Origin: Intestinimonas butyriciproducens
Lineage (GTDB): Bacteria > Bacillota > Clostridia > Oscillospirales > Butyricicoccaceae
Assembly: GCF_016901775.1 (NCBI RefSeq)
Contig: NZ_JACJKW010000012.1
Coordinates: forward strand, 33,733-97,732
DNA length: 64,000 bases
Direction of reading: 5' to 3'
Of the stretch, positions 1 to 9,283 are shown in pieces (position 1 is the first letter of the stretch; each line of letters begins with the position of its first letter). A program made the translations under genes and the position numbers. The notes beneath the pieces are model-generated. The model searched no databases, was not told where the DNA came from, and worked only from the letters and a program-made list of their open reading frames with translations.

Positions 1-13
1 CAGCCAGTTTCAT
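1..13 (-). CDS. Start of a further hut-operon gene, cut by the window edge
   Basis: An ATG at position 13 on the minus strand begins Met-Lys-Leu-Ala and runs off the window. A ribosome site (AAGGA) lies inside the end of hutI, 6-7 bases downstream of the hutI stop being crossed, so the two genes are translationally linked. In Clostridia the next gene of such operons is often fchA, formimidotetrahydrofolate cyclodeaminase, whose product often begins with a similar MKL; four residues cannot prove this. Confidence 0.45.
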
Positions 14-19
14 AAGGCG

Positions 20-1267
20 TTATCCTTTCTCGTGGGCCACCCGGCCCTTTTTGATGACGGTGCGGCACAGATTGGAGCCGAACCGGTAGAGGATCATATC
101 CAGATCGGGGGCGTCCCAGATCACCAGGTCCCCCTGCTTGCCCGCTTCCACGGTGCCCACTTTGTCACCCATTCCCACCGAACAGGCGGCGTTGAGAGTG
201 ACGGCGCACAAAACCTCTTCCGGCTTCAGCTTGTAGCGCAGCAGCCCCAGATTCATGGCAAAGGGCAGGTTGAGAGAGGGGCAGGAGCCGGGGTTGAAGT
301 CCGAGGCGATGACCACCGGGATACCCAGCTCCACCATGCGCCGGGCCGGCGCAAAGGTTTTGTCCAGATAGAAGGAGGTGGCGGGGAGCAGATCGGCGAT
401 GACCCCGCCCTTGGCCATGGCCTGCATTCCCTCTTCGTTGGAGGCGATCAGGTGCTCAGCGGAGAGGGCGCCTACTTCGGCGCTCAGCTCAGCGCCGCCG
501 ATGGCGTCGATCTCGTCGGCATGGATGCGGGGCACAAGGCCCAGGGCCTTGCCGGCCATGAGTACCTTCCGGGACTGGGGCACATCAAAGGCCCCGGTCT
601 CGCAGAACACATCGCAGCACCGGGCCAGCTTTTCTTCTGCCACGGCAGGAAGGATTTTTTCTGTCAGCAGATCCACATAACCGTCGGGATCTTCTTTGTA
701 TTCCTCCGGCACGGCATGGGCGCCCAGGAAGGTGGCGTCGATGTCCATGGGATGGGTCTCCTGGAGCTTTTTGATCACCCGCAGCTGTTTCAGCTCGTTT
801 TCCAGGTCCAGGCCGTAGCCGCTTTTGATCTCGCAGGAGGTGACGCCCATGGAGAGCATTTCATTCAGAAAACCCTCAGAACGCCGGAGAAGCTCTTCCT
901 CGCTGGCCTCTCTGGTGTGGCGCACCGTGCTCAGGATGCCGCCGCCCATGCGCAGGATATCCAGATATCCGGTCCCCGCCAGCTTGAGCGGGATCTCATG
1001 CTGCCGCCAGCCCCCAAAGACCAGATGGGTGTGGGCGTCGATCAGGCCGGGAGTGACCAGGTTTCCTCCGGCATCGATCACCTGCGCCCCCTGGGCCTTT
1101 TCCATGGGGAAATCGGCCTGGCTTCCGGCATAGGTGATGATGCCGTCTTCCATCAGCACGCAAGCCTCTGGGATCTTCTCCATCTGCCCCTGCATTTCAC
1201 CGGCATGGACAGAGGAGCCCTGGGGCGTGCACAAAAGGCCAATATTCTGTACCAGTGTTTTTTCCAT
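20..1267 (-). CDS. hutI: Imidazolonepropionase
   Basis: Hydrolyses imidazolone-5-propionate to N-formimidoyl-L-glutamate, third step of cytosolic histidine degradation. The 415 residues match the family length. Amidohydrolase metal ligands are visible: the D-A-H-T-H motif at residues 77-81, H249 in an H-A-D-E motif (249-252) and D323 in A-S-D-F-N-P. It is the fourth gene of a leftward operon, 12 bp after ftcD, and overlaps the ribosome site of the next gene at the window edge. Its product is the substrate of FtcD encoded just upstream, so the two genes act consecutively. Confidence 0.96.
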   Translation of the reverse strand: MEKTLVQNIGLLCTPQGSSVHAGEMQGQMEKIPEACVLMEDGIITYAGSQADFPMEKAQGAQVIDAGGNLVTPGLIDAHTHLVFGGWRQHEIPLKLAGTGYLDILRMGGGILSTVRHTREASEEELLRRSEGFLNEMLSMGVTSCEIKSGYGLDLENELKQLRVIKKLQETHPMDIDATFLGAHAVPEEYKEDPDGYVDLLTEKILPAVAEEKLARCCDVFCETGAFDVPQSRKVLMAGKALGLVPRIHADEIDAIGGAELSAEVGALSAEHLIASNEEGMQAMAKGGVIADLLPATSFYLDKTFAPARRMVELGIPVVIASDFNPGSCPSLNLPFAMNLGLLRYKLKPEEVLCAVTLNAACSVGMGDKVGTVEAGKQGDLVIWDAPDLDMILYRFGSNLCRTVIKKGRVAHEKG

Positions 1268-1279
1268 AGAAAATCACCC

Positions 1280-2176
1280 TTAGAGGATGTGGTTTTCCAG
1301 CACCTGCTTGGAAAAGTCGAAGTCCTCGATCTGCATATAGTATTCGGCGGAATCGATGAGGGCTTTCATGGGGGTCAGACCGATGATCTCGGTGCCCACC
1401 ACATGGACGCCCCAACGGGCGGCCTCGGCCTTGACCAGCTCCAGCACGCGATAGAGAGGGGTGCGGTTGAAGTCGGTCATGTTGATGGAGACCTGGGCGA
1501 TGTTCCGGTCCTCCAGCATGACGCCCAGGGCCTTGACGCAGTCAAAGCCGCCGGAGCTGCGGCGGATGATCTTGCCGATCTTGCTGGCGATGCTTACATC
1601 GGAAGTGCTCAGGTTGATGTTGAAGGCCACCAGAGGCATCCGGGCGCCCACGGCCACCACGCCTGCGGTGGGATGGATCTTACGGCCGCCGAAATCGGGC
1701 TCCCACTCTTCCTGCTGCACCTTTTCCGCCATGCCTTCGAACTGGCCCTTGCGGATCTTGGCCAGGTTGACACGGTGGGGAGCGCTGGCGGAATCCTCAT
1801 AGAGGAACACCGGCAGACCGAAACTGTCGGAGATCTTCTGGCCCACTTCCTTGCTGATGGCGATGGCTTCTTCCTTTGTCACATCCTTGATGGGAATGAA
1901 GGGGATGACATCCACAGCGCCCATGCGGGGATGTTCGCCTTCGTGCTTGGTCAGGTCGATCAGCTCCACTGCTTTGCCGGCAAGGTCGATGGCGCACTGG
2001 GCCACGGCGGAGGGCTCGCCCAGGAAGGTGATGACGGTACGGTTATGGCTGGGGTCGGAGGAATAGTCCAGCAGGGCTACGCCGGGGGTGTTGCGCACCA
2101 CATCCACAACTGCTTCGATCACTTCGGTGCGGCGGCCTTCGCTGATATTGGGGACGCATTCCAAAATTTTAGCCAT
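1280..2176 (-). CDS. ftcD: Glutamate formimidoyltransferase
   Basis: Transfers the formimino group of N-formimidoyl-glutamate to tetrahydrofolate, giving glutamate and 5-formimino-THF. The protein has 298 residues and starts M-A-K-I-L-E-C-V-P-N-I-S-E-G-R, the typical N-terminus of the family; it covers only the transferase domain, not the bifunctional transferase-cyclodeaminase seen in animals. A separate cyclodeaminase is therefore expected, probably the gene starting at the left window edge. Using FtcD rather than HutG or HutF means the pathway ends in one-carbon folate instead of free formamide or formate, the usual choice in anaerobic Clostridia. Confidence 0.95.
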   Translation of the reverse strand: MAKILECVPNISEGRRTEVIEAVVDVVRNTPGVALLDYSSDPSHNRTVITFLGEPSAVAQCAIDLAGKAVELIDLTKHEGEHPRMGAVDVIPFIPIKDVTKEEAIAISKEVGQKISDSFGLPVFLYEDSASAPHRVNLAKIRKGQFEGMAEKVQQEEWEPDFGGRKIHPTAGVVAVGARMPLVAFNINLSTSDVSIASKIGKIIRRSSGGFDCVKALGVMLEDRNIAQVSINMTDFNRTPLYRVLELVKAEAARWGVHVVGTEIIGLTPMKALIDSAEYYMQIEDFDFSKQVLENHIL

Positions 2177-2268
2177 GGTGATTGTTCTCCTTTTTCTATA
2201 TGTCTCTGAAATGGTGGCAGACCGGGGTTTGGGGCGGAAAGTTTCCGCCCCAAACCAGGGAAAGATGA

Positions 2269-4290
2269 TTATTTGCTTTCTTTGATGACCCGCTCCACAA
2301 GGGCTTCATCGGCCACATAGGGCAGGGTGATATGGCCCTTTCCGGCGTAGTTTTTGTTGTACTCCACGCTGGTGGACACAGAGTTTTCGTTTCTGGCCCA
2401 GCTGCGGCGGGCCACGCCGCCCATTACATCCCACATCAGGGAAGAGCGGATGATCTCGTCCACACGCTCGCTGCCGTCCAGCACCAGGCCGAAGCCGCCG
2501 TTGATGGCTTTGCCGATGCCCACGCCGCCGCCGTTGTGCAGGGCGCACAGGCTCATGCCACGGGCTGCGTTGCCGGCGAAGCACTGCACCGCCATATCGG
2601 CCATCACATTGCTGCCGTCCTTGATGTTGGAGGTCTCACGGAAGGGGGAGTCGGTGCCGGACACATCGTGGTGATCCCGGCCCATCATTACAGGGCCGAT
2701 CTTGCCTTCCCGCACCATCTCGTTAAAGCGCAGGGCGATCTTTACACGGCCCTCGGCATCCTGGTACAGGATACGGGCCTGGGTGCCAACCACCAGCTTG
2801 TTCTTCTTGGCATCCCGCACCCATACCCAGTTGTCACGGTCCTGATACCGGCGGTCGGGATCGATGCAGTCCATGGCCGCCTGGTCGGTGGCGTCCAGAT
2901 CTTCCGGCTTGCCGCTGAGGCACACCCAGCGGAAGGGACCATAGCCAAAGTCAAAGAGCAGGGGGCCCATGATGTCTTCCACATAGGAGGGGAAGATGAA
3001 GCCGTCTTTTTCGTCGATGCCGTTTTTGGAGATCTCCTTGACGCCGCTGTCATAGACGGCCTTCATGAAGGAGTTGCCGTAATCGAAGAAATAGGTACCT
3101 TTGGCTACCAGAGCCTTGATGGCGTCAAAATGACGGCGCAGAGTGGCGTCGATCATCTTGTGGAAGTTCTCCCGGTCGTTGTGGAGCATATGGGTGCGCT
3201 CCTCAAAGGTAATGCCCACCGGGCAGTAGCCGCCGTCATAGGCGTTGTGGCAGGAGGTCTGGTCGGAAAGCAGGTCGATGTGGATGTCCTTTGCCAGGCA
3301 GTACTCCAGCAGATCCACGATGTTGCCGTGGTAGGCGATGGAGATAGGCTCTTTCTTCTCCATATACTCCTTGGCCCACTGGAACACCTGGTCCAGGTTG
3401 TCGCTGACCAGGCTGACCCAGCCCTGATCGTGGCGGGTCTTGATGCGGCTTTCGTCCACTTCGGCAAAAACGCCTACGGCTCCGGCGATCTCGGCCGCCT
3501 TGGGCTGAGCGCCGCTCATGCCGCCCAGGCCGGAGGACACAAAGAGCCTACCGGCCAGGTTGCCCTCAGCGGGGATGCCCAGGAATTTCCGTCCGGCGTT
3601 GAGGATGGTGTTGAAGGTGCCGTGGACGATGCCCTGGGGCCCGATGTACATCCAGCCGCCGGCGGTCATCTGGCCGTAGTTGGCCACGCCCATCTCTTCG
3701 GCGATCTCCCAATCGTCGATGTTGTCGAACATACCCACCATCAGAGCGTTGGTGAGGATGACCCGGGGAGCATCCTTCTTGGAGGGGAACAGGCCCACCG
3801 GATGGCCCGATTCGATGACCAGGGTCTGGTCGTCCCGCAGCTCTTCCAGGTATTTTTTGATCAGCCGGTACTGGAGCCAGTTCTGGCAGACGCTGCCGGT
3901 TTCGCCATAGGTTACCAGCTCATAGGGATAGAGGGCCACTTCGAAATCCAGGTTGTTGTCGATCATCACCTGGAAGGCCTTGCCCTCGATGCAGTTGCCC
4001 TTGTATTCGTCGATGGGCTTGCCATAAAGGCGGCCTTCGGGACGATAGCGGTAGGCATAGATGCGGCCCCGGGTCTTCAGCTCCTCCAGAAATTCGGGAG
4101 CCAGTGTTTCGTGCAGCTCTTCGGGCACATAACGCAGCGCGTTCATCAGGGCCAGCTTGGTCTGGGCCTCGGTGAGGCGGTAGCCCCGGTCGGGGGCCCG
4201 GCGGATGCCCTCTACAAAAGAGGGATATTCCGGCAAGGTGGCATCCAGCTTGATCTGCATGGCCTGGCCGATCTCTTTGTTGCTCAGCAT
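2269..4290 (-). CDS. hutU: Urocanate hydratase (urocanase)
   Basis: NAD-dependent addition of water to urocanate, giving imidazolone propionate; second step of histidine degradation. At 673 residues it belongs to the long urocanase form found in many anaerobes, compared with about 550 in Pseudomonas and Bacillus. Urocanase blocks are recognisable, for example GGWMYIGPQGIVHGT near residue 215 and SGLGGMSGAQPKAAEIAGA near residue 255. It follows hutH by 12 bp in the same operon. A 92 bp gap without a clear terminator separates it from ftcD. Confidence 0.96.
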   Translation of the reverse strand: MLSNKEIGQAMQIKLDATLPEYPSFVEGIRRAPDRGYRLTEAQTKLALMNALRYVPEELHETLAPEFLEELKTRGRIYAYRYRPEGRLYGKPIDEYKGNCIEGKAFQVMIDNNLDFEVALYPYELVTYGETGSVCQNWLQYRLIKKYLEELRDDQTLVIESGHPVGLFPSKKDAPRVILTNALMVGMFDNIDDWEIAEEMGVANYGQMTAGGWMYIGPQGIVHGTFNTILNAGRKFLGIPAEGNLAGRLFVSSGLGGMSGAQPKAAEIAGAVGVFAEVDESRIKTRHDQGWVSLVSDNLDQVFQWAKEYMEKKEPISIAYHGNIVDLLEYCLAKDIHIDLLSDQTSCHNAYDGGYCPVGITFEERTHMLHNDRENFHKMIDATLRRHFDAIKALVAKGTYFFDYGNSFMKAVYDSGVKEISKNGIDEKDGFIFPSYVEDIMGPLLFDFGYGPFRWVCLSGKPEDLDATDQAAMDCIDPDRRYQDRDNWVWVRDAKKNKLVVGTQARILYQDAEGRVKIALRFNEMVREGKIGPVMMGRDHHDVSGTDSPFRETSNIKDGSNVMADMAVQCFAGNAARGMSLCALHNGGGVGIGKAINGGFGLVLDGSERVDEIIRSSLMWDVMGGVARRSWARNENSVSTSVEYNKNYAGKGHITLPYVADEALVERVIKESK

Positions 4291-4302
4291 GGGTGTTCCT
4301 CC

Positions 4303-5826
4303 TTATTTCAGTGCGCCGATGGTTTCTTCCACCAGCTCATTCAGCTCGGCGGACTTGACCATCTTGTCAAATTTGTTCATTTCAATATAGGAAATCTGGT
4401 CGTGCTCCCAGGCGGGAACGCTCTTGCGGATGTGCTTGTAAACGGCGCTCATGGCCTTGCCCAGCTTGCTTTCGTCCCGGAAGGTCATGGCCTGGGATGC
4501 GGCAAACAGTTCGATGCCCAGCACCTTCTGGCTGTTGTCCAGAATGGACAGGGCCTTGCGGGCGGCGGTGGTGCCCATGGACACATGGTCCTCCTGGTTG
4601 GCCGAAGAGGGGATGCTGTCCACGCAGGCGGGATGGGCCAGCACCTTGTTTTCCGACACCATGGAGGCGGCGGCATACTGGGTGATCATCAGGCCGGAGT
4701 TGACGCCGCCGTGCTCGATGAGGAAGGCGGGCAGGCCGGACAGCTGGGGATTGACCAGGCGCTCGGTGCGGCGCTCGGAGATGTCGGCCAGCTCGGAAAT
4801 GGCGATGGCGATAAAGTCCATGGCCAGGCCCACCGGCTCGCCGTGGAAGTTGCCGCCGGAGATCACATCGTCCTCATCGGGGAAGATCAGAGGGTTGTCG
4901 GTGACGGCGTTGATCTCCCGAGAGATCACATCATAGGCATAGCGGATGCTGTCCCGGCAGGCGCCGTGCACCTGAGGCACGCAGCGGAGGGAATAGGCGT
5001 CCTGCACCTTGCCCGGCTGCACATCGGCGGCAAGACCGCTGCCTTCCAGCAGGCGGAGCATATTGGCGGCGCAGTCGATCTGGCCCTGGTGGCCCCGCAC
5101 GGCGTGGACTTTGGGATCATAGGCCTTTTTGATGGCCAGGAGCGCTTCGCCGGTGAGGGCGGCGCAGATGTCGGCGGTTTTCATCAGTTTGACGGCGCCG
5201 TCCACCACAAAGCAGCCGATGGCTGTCATGATCTGGGTGCCGTTGATCAGGGCCAGGCCTTCCTTGGCGGCCAGTTCCACCACCGGGATGCCGGCCTTTT
5301 TCATGGCTTCGGCGCCGGGCATTCTTTCGCCCTGGTACCAGGCTTCGCCTTCGCCCAGCATCACCAGCACCATGTGGCTCAGGGGAGCCAGGTCGCCGCT
5401 GGCGCCCAGGGAGCCCTTCTGGGGGATGACCGGATGAACGCCGCGGTTAAGCATATCGATCATGGTCTGGATGGTGCTCAGGCGGATACCGGAGTTGCCC
5501 TTGCTCAGCGCATTGCACCGCAGCAGCATCACCGCCCGGCTGATCTCCTCGCTGAGGGGTTCACCCATGGCGCAGCTGTGGCTAATGATCAGATTGCGCT
5601 GCAGCTCCTTGGTTTCGTCGGCGGAGATGAGCACATCGCTGAATTTGCCGAAACCAGTGGTCAGGCCGTAAATCACAGCGCCGTCCTCCAGCTTCTGGTC
5701 CACATAAGCCCGGGCCTTGTTGACTTTGGCCTTGGCCTCCTCGGTCAGTTCCACCTTTTCTCCATGGCGGGCCACCTGAATCACATCTTCGATGGTCAGA
5801 TGGTTGCCGTCGATCATAAGAGCCAT
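4303..5826 (-). CDS. hutH: Histidine ammonia-lyase
   Basis: Deaminates L-histidine to trans-urocanate, entry step of the hut pathway. The 507-residue product contains the G-S-L-G-A-S-G-D-L motif; A142, S143 and G144 form the self-made MIO electrophile, and Y53 lies in the Y-G-L-T-T-G-F-G block. The frame is open 21 codons further upstream, but the start at 5826 is chosen because AGAAAGGAAGG precedes it at correct spacing and the family begins near here. It is the first gene of the leftward hut operon and faces a GntR regulator across a 300 bp control region. Confidence 0.96.
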   Translation of the reverse strand: MALMIDGNHLTIEDVIQVARHGEKVELTEEAKAKVNKARAYVDQKLEDGAVIYGLTTGFGKFSDVLISADETKELQRNLIISHSCAMGEPLSEEISRAVMLLRCNALSKGNSGIRLSTIQTMIDMLNRGVHPVIPQKGSLGASGDLAPLSHMVLVMLGEGEAWYQGERMPGAEAMKKAGIPVVELAAKEGLALINGTQIMTAIGCFVVDGAVKLMKTADICAALTGEALLAIKKAYDPKVHAVRGHQGQIDCAANMLRLLEGSGLAADVQPGKVQDAYSLRCVPQVHGACRDSIRYAYDVISREINAVTDNPLIFPDEDDVISGGNFHGEPVGLAMDFIAIAISELADISERRTERLVNPQLSGLPAFLIEHGGVNSGLMITQYAAASMVSENKVLAHPACVDSIPSSANQEDHVSMGTTAARKALSILDNSQKVLGIELFAASQAMTFRDESKLGKAMSAVYKHIRKSVPAWEHDQISYIEMNKFDKMVKSAELNELVEETIGALK

Positions 5827-5892
5827 ATCTGTTCCTTCCTTTCTCTCCGTAGGGATGAAAAATGATCGCAAAAAGACGATGTTTGGCAAAAT

Positions 5893-6116
5893 GGTACACT
5901 AAAAAACATAAAGGTACATGGTCATTGTATAAAAAACAAAACACAAAGTCAATGACTCCCGGAAGGATTGGTGCATTCTCACTGAAAAGCGAGAAAAAAA
6001 CTAGCAATTTCCCCAAAGATATGGTATTCTTTTGAGTAGACCAATTTGCCGGGGAGCAGGCTGCGCCAGCGGTTCAATCTGGTAAAACAACAGAGCGGAT
6101 GAACCAATTTCCCCGG
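5893..6116. promoter_or_regulatory. Putative operator repeats between hutH and the GntR gene
   Basis: Two repeat sets lie in this divergent region. GGTACA occurs at 5893-5898 and 5913-5918, exactly 20 bp apart, and covers the predicted hut transcription start. AATTT followed by a C/G run recurs near 6004-6014, 6041-6052 (CCAATTTGCCGG) and 6104-6116 (CCAATTTCCCCGG), next to the start of the GntR gene. These suit binding sites for a dimeric regulator, possibly the GntR protein itself; this is inference from position and repetition. Confidence 0.35.
5924..5952 (-). promoter_or_regulatory. SigA-type promoter of the hut operon
   Basis: On the minus strand TTGACT (5952-5947) and TACAAT (5929-5924) are 17 bp apart, predicting a start near 5917, about 90 nt before hutH. 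No other gene lies between. Confidence 0.65.
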
Positions 6117-6127
6117 AAGGAGGAGCT

Positions 6128-7129
6128 ATGACCTTCCATCTGGATCCAAATAAACCCATTTATCAGCAGGTGGCCCAGCAGATTTTGCAGGACATCAAAG
6201 AGGGGAAGCTGCGCCCGGGGGACCGTCTGCCCACCGAGCGGGAGCTGGCGGCCCAGTTGGGGGTGGCCCGGGGCACGGTGAAAAAGGCCTATCGGGAACT
6301 GGCCGACAACAACCTGGTGGAAGTCATCCAGGGCAGCGGCACCTATGTCCATTCCCACCGCCAGGGGGCGGAAGGGGAGAAGCGGAAGCTGGCCATGGCC
6401 CTTCTGGAGGAAACCGCCGACCGGCTGGACCTGTGGGGCTTTTCGCCGGAGGAAAGCCTGAATATGATGCGCATCGTGCTGGATAAGGCCAGCCCTGGGG
6501 AAAAGACCCTTCGCCTGGCCGTCATCGACTGCAACCCGGAGAGCCTGGCCATTTTCAAAAAGCAGCTTTTGTATCTGCCGGGCGTATCCCTGTCCCTCTT
6601 TATGGTGGACAGCATCATTTTGGACGACGATCCCCGGGCCCTTCTGGCCGATTTCGATCTGGTGGTCACCACCGAGACCCACTACGACCAGATCGCCCAG
6701 AGCCTGGCCGGTTTCGGGAAAAAACTTCTGAAAGTGGCCATGGCCCCTTCCCGGTATACCATTGTCAGCATCACCACTCTGCCCAGGGAGACGCCCATCG
6801 GCATCATTTGTTCCAGCAATAAGTTTGCCAATCTCATCACCGAGCAGCTGTGCTATTTCCGGGAGGAAGAAAAAAGTTACCCGGTGAATTTTGAAACAGA
6901 CCTGCAAAGCACCATCGGTTTTATGGGCCGGTATGGAGCCATTGTGGTTTCTCCCGACTCCCTGCTCTTTGACAAGCAGGCGGCCGGAGATGCATTGGAC
7001 CGGTACCGGCAGCAGGGAGGACGGGTGATTCCCTTTGACTATCTCATCGAACGGGGAAGCCTGATCCACCTGGAGGAACAGGTGGGCGCTCTGATGGAGG
7101 AAAAATACCACCTGCCGGAGACACTGTGA
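6128..7129 (+). CDS. GntR-family transcriptional regulator, probable hut regulator
   Basis: The first 75 residues are a GntR winged helix: the opening P-I-Y-Q-Q-V-A motif, the R-P-G-D-R-L-P-T-E-R-E-L-A block and the V-I-Q-G-S-G-T-Y wing are all present. The remaining 255 residues form an effector domain that I cannot place firmly; it lacks the obvious FCD or UTRA signatures and has Rossmann-like segments that recall a periplasmic-binding-protein fold. A good AGGAGG site precedes the ATG. Divergence from hutH and operator-like repeats between them suggest that it controls histidine degradation; the effector could be histidine or urocanate (inference). It heads a three-gene operon with the NYN and amidohydrolase genes. 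Confidence 0.85.
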   Translation: MTFHLDPNKPIYQQVAQQILQDIKEGKLRPGDRLPTERELAAQLGVARGTVKKAYRELADNNLVEVIQGSGTYVHSHRQGAEGEKRKLAMALLEETADRLDLWGFSPEESLNMMRIVLDKASPGEKTLRLAVIDCNPESLAIFKKQLLYLPGVSLSLFMVDSIILDDDPRALLADFDLVVTTETHYDQIAQSLAGFGKKLLKVAMAPSRYTIVSITTLPRETPIGIICSSNKFANLITEQLCYFREEEKSYPVNFETDLQSTIGFMGRYGAIVVSPDSLLFDKQAAGDALDRYRQQGGRVIPFDYLIERGSLIHLEEQVGALMEEKYHLPETL

Positions 7130-7145
7130 AAAAAAGGAGAAAAGG

Positions 7146-7943
7146 ATGGAAAAGGAAGACAAGCGCTTCGCCCTGCTCATCGACGGGGAGAATGTGTCGG
7201 CCAAATATATCAAAGGCATTTTAGAGGAACTTTCCAACGAAGGGGTCATTACCTACAAGCGGATCTATGGGGACTGGACCAGTGCCAATATGCAGAGGTG
7301 GAAGGATGTGCTGCTGGAAAATTCCGTGACGCCCATCCAGCAATACAGCTACACCACCGGCAAAAATGCCACCGACTCCGCCATGATCATCGACGCCATG
7401 GATATTCTCTATGCCGGCAATGTGGAGGGGTTCTGTCTCGCCTCCAGCGACAGCGATTTTACCCGCCTGGCTTCCCGTCTGCGGGAAGCGGGAAAGATCG
7501 TGGTGGGCATGGGAGAGAGGAAAACCCCCTCCCCTTTTATCGCGGCCTGTAATAAATTCAAATACCTGGAAGTTCTGCAAAATCCTGAACCGGAGGCTCC
7601 CGAGTGCCCTGAGCGGAAAGAGGTCATGGAAAATGATTCCGCCGCAGGGGGCCAGAATGCCGCCCGCACTTCTCTGCGGGAGATCCGCCGGGCAGTGCGC
7701 ACCATCATCGACGACAGCAGTGAGGACGACGATCAGTGGGTGCCTCTGAGCATTGTGGGAGACACCCTGATCAAGCGTTTCCCTGAGTTCGATGTGCGTA
7801 ACTACGGCCACCGGAAGCTGACTGCCTTTGTCAAGGCTTTGGATGCCTTCGAGGTGCGGGAAGTACCCAGCCCCATGGACAGAAACACCAAGAAGATCTA
7901 TGTGCGCACCCGCCCGGGCAACCGGAACCGGCGGGGGAAATGA
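7146..7943 (+). CDS. NYN-domain (PIN-like) protein with LOTUS/OST-HTH domain
   Basis: Residues about 5-135 form a NYN domain of the LabA/DUF88 type: F-A-L-L-I-D-G-E-N-V near the N-terminus, a second acidic patch at D-S-A-M-I-I-D-A-M-D and the A-S-S-D-S-D-F block supply the usual metal-binding aspartates of PIN-like nucleases. Residues about 172-255 look like an OST-HTH/LOTUS RNA-binding domain, a common partner of bacterial NYN domains. The product is probably a cytosolic RNase or RNA-binding protein; its target is unknown. It starts 16 bp after the GntR gene with an AAGGAG site and is probably cotranscribed with it. Confidence 0.85.
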   Translation: MEKEDKRFALLIDGENVSAKYIKGILEELSNEGVITYKRIYGDWTSANMQRWKDVLLENSVTPIQQYSYTTGKNATDSAMIIDAMDILYAGNVEGFCLASSDSDFTRLASRLREAGKIVVGMGERKTPSPFIAACNKFKYLEVLQNPEPEAPECPERKEVMENDSAAGGQNAARTSLREIRRAVRTIIDDSSEDDDQWVPLSIVGDTLIKRFPEFDVRNYGHRKLTAFVKALDAFEVREVPSPMDRNTKKIYVRTRPGNRNRRGK

Positions 7944-7962
7944 GCAAAGGAGAGAAAGAAAA

Positions 7963-9273
7963 ATGGATTACAAGGCACTCAATGGAATCTGTGAGGAATA
8001 TGCCCGGAAGGCGGTGGAATGGCGCCGGGATCTGCACCGGTACCCGGAACCGGCCTGGACAGAGTTCCGCACCACTGCTTTTCTGGCCAAGACGCTGGAA
8101 GAAGCAGGGGTCCCTGTGCTCATGGGCAAGCAGGTGGTCTGCCCGGAATATGCCATGGGCTATCCGGAAGAAAGGGTGATCAAGGCCGCCATGGAGCGGG
8201 CGGTGGAGCAGGGGGCCGACCCCTCTTATGTGCAGCGCACGGAGGGCTATACCGGCCTGTGCGCCGTGATCGACACCGGCCGGGAAGGGCCGGTGGTGGC
8301 CATCCGCATGGACATTGACAGCAACGATGTGGAAGAAAACCGCACCGATGCCCATCGTCCTCAGAAAGAGGGCTTTGCCTCCTGCAACCCAGGGGCCATG
8401 CACGCCTGCGGCCACGACGGCCATGCGGTCATCGGACTGATCACCGCCCTGTCCCTTTACCGTATCCGCCAGCAGCTGCAGGGCAAGGTGAAGGTGATTT
8501 TCCAGCCGGCGGAAGAAGGGGTGCGGGGAGCCCTTTCGGTGTGCAAGTCGGGCATTCTGGACGATGTGGACTTTGTGCTGGGGGGACACATCGCCGAGAC
8601 CTCGGACGGTTCCTTGCAGGTGTGCACCAACACCGGCGGTTATCTGGCCACCGACAAATTCGATGTGACCTTCAAAGGAGAGGCTTCCCACGCCGGCGGA
8701 TCGCCGGAAAAGGGCCGCAACGCCCTGTTGGCGGCGGCGCTGGCCACCCTGGGAATGCAGACTCAGGTGCAGGACGGCCGGGGCATGGGCCGGTGCAATG
8801 TGGGCCTGCTGACGGCGGGCACCGGGCGGAATGTGATCCCCGCCCAGGCCACCCTGAAAGCCGAGACCCGGGGATCCACCAGCGAAATCGCCCAGGACAT
8901 CTACCGCCATGCCATGGACAGCATCGAAGGGGCGGCCAGGATGTATGGCTGCACCTATGAAGTGACCAAGATGGGTGGTGCAGCCAGCGCCCAGTCCGAC
9001 GAGAGCCTGCGCCAGGTGGTGGAGCAGGTGGTGCGGGACAGCCTGGGGATGGAGCCGGATACCCTTCGCCAGGATCTGGGTGGATCGGAGGACTTCACCT
9101 ATATGATGCGTACCGTGCAGGAACATGGGGGCAAGGCCATGCATATGTTCCTGGGCACCCGCCGCTGGGGCTCGGCCCACAACGAGTGGTTTGATTTTGG
9201 AGAAGATGTGCTGGTGTTCAGCGCCAAGATCTTTGCCAGCTGCGCTTTGCGCCTGGCCGGACGGACAGAATGA
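7963..9273 (+). CDS. M20-family amidohydrolase
   Basis: A 436-residue zinc amidohydrolase of the M20D (hippurate/p-aminobenzoyl-glutamate hydrolase-like) group. Metal ligands sit in H-A-C-G-H-D-G-H near residue 145 and in the Q-P-A-E-E-G-V block; the C-terminal G-G-S-E-D-F motif is also typical. An insertion of about 45 residues precedes the first metal motif, as in AbgA/AbgB-like proteins. The ATG at 7963 is chosen because AGGAGAGAAAG precedes it; the frame is open further upstream inside the NYN gene without support. The substrate is unknown; an N-acyl or aminoacyl amide is likely. It is the last gene of the GntR-NYN operon. Confidence 0.88.
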   Translation: MDYKALNGICEEYARKAVEWRRDLHRYPEPAWTEFRTTAFLAKTLEEAGVPVLMGKQVVCPEYAMGYPEERVIKAAMERAVEQGADPSYVQRTEGYTGLCAVIDTGREGPVVAIRMDIDSNDVEENRTDAHRPQKEGFASCNPGAMHACGHDGHAVIGLITALSLYRIRQQLQGKVKVIFQPAEEGVRGALSVCKSGILDDVDFVLGGHIAETSDGSLQVCTNTGGYLATDKFDVTFKGEASHAGGSPEKGRNALLAAALATLGMQTQVQDGRGMGRCNVGLLTAGTGRNVIPAQATLKAETRGSTSEIAQDIYRHAMDSIEGAARMYGCTYEVTKMGGAASAQSDESLRQVVEQVVRDSLGMEPDTLRQDLGGSEDFTYMMRTVQEHGGKAMHMFLGTRRWGSAHNEWFDFGEDVLVFSAKIFASCALRLAGRTE

Positions 9274-9283
9274 AAAATATTCC

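Noticed and set aside
32..5865. Very long open frames on the plus strand opposite the hut genes (up to 1177 codons)
   Set aside because: They mirror the codons of the real minus-strand genes, as expected in GC-rich DNA with few stop codons opposite; their proteins are His/Gly/Leu-rich and match nothing, and no ribosome sites precede them.
7146..7943. PIN-type toxin of a toxin-antitoxin pair
   Set aside because: The NYN domain is followed by a LOTUS module, the gene lies in a metabolic operon and no antitoxin-like partner is next to it.
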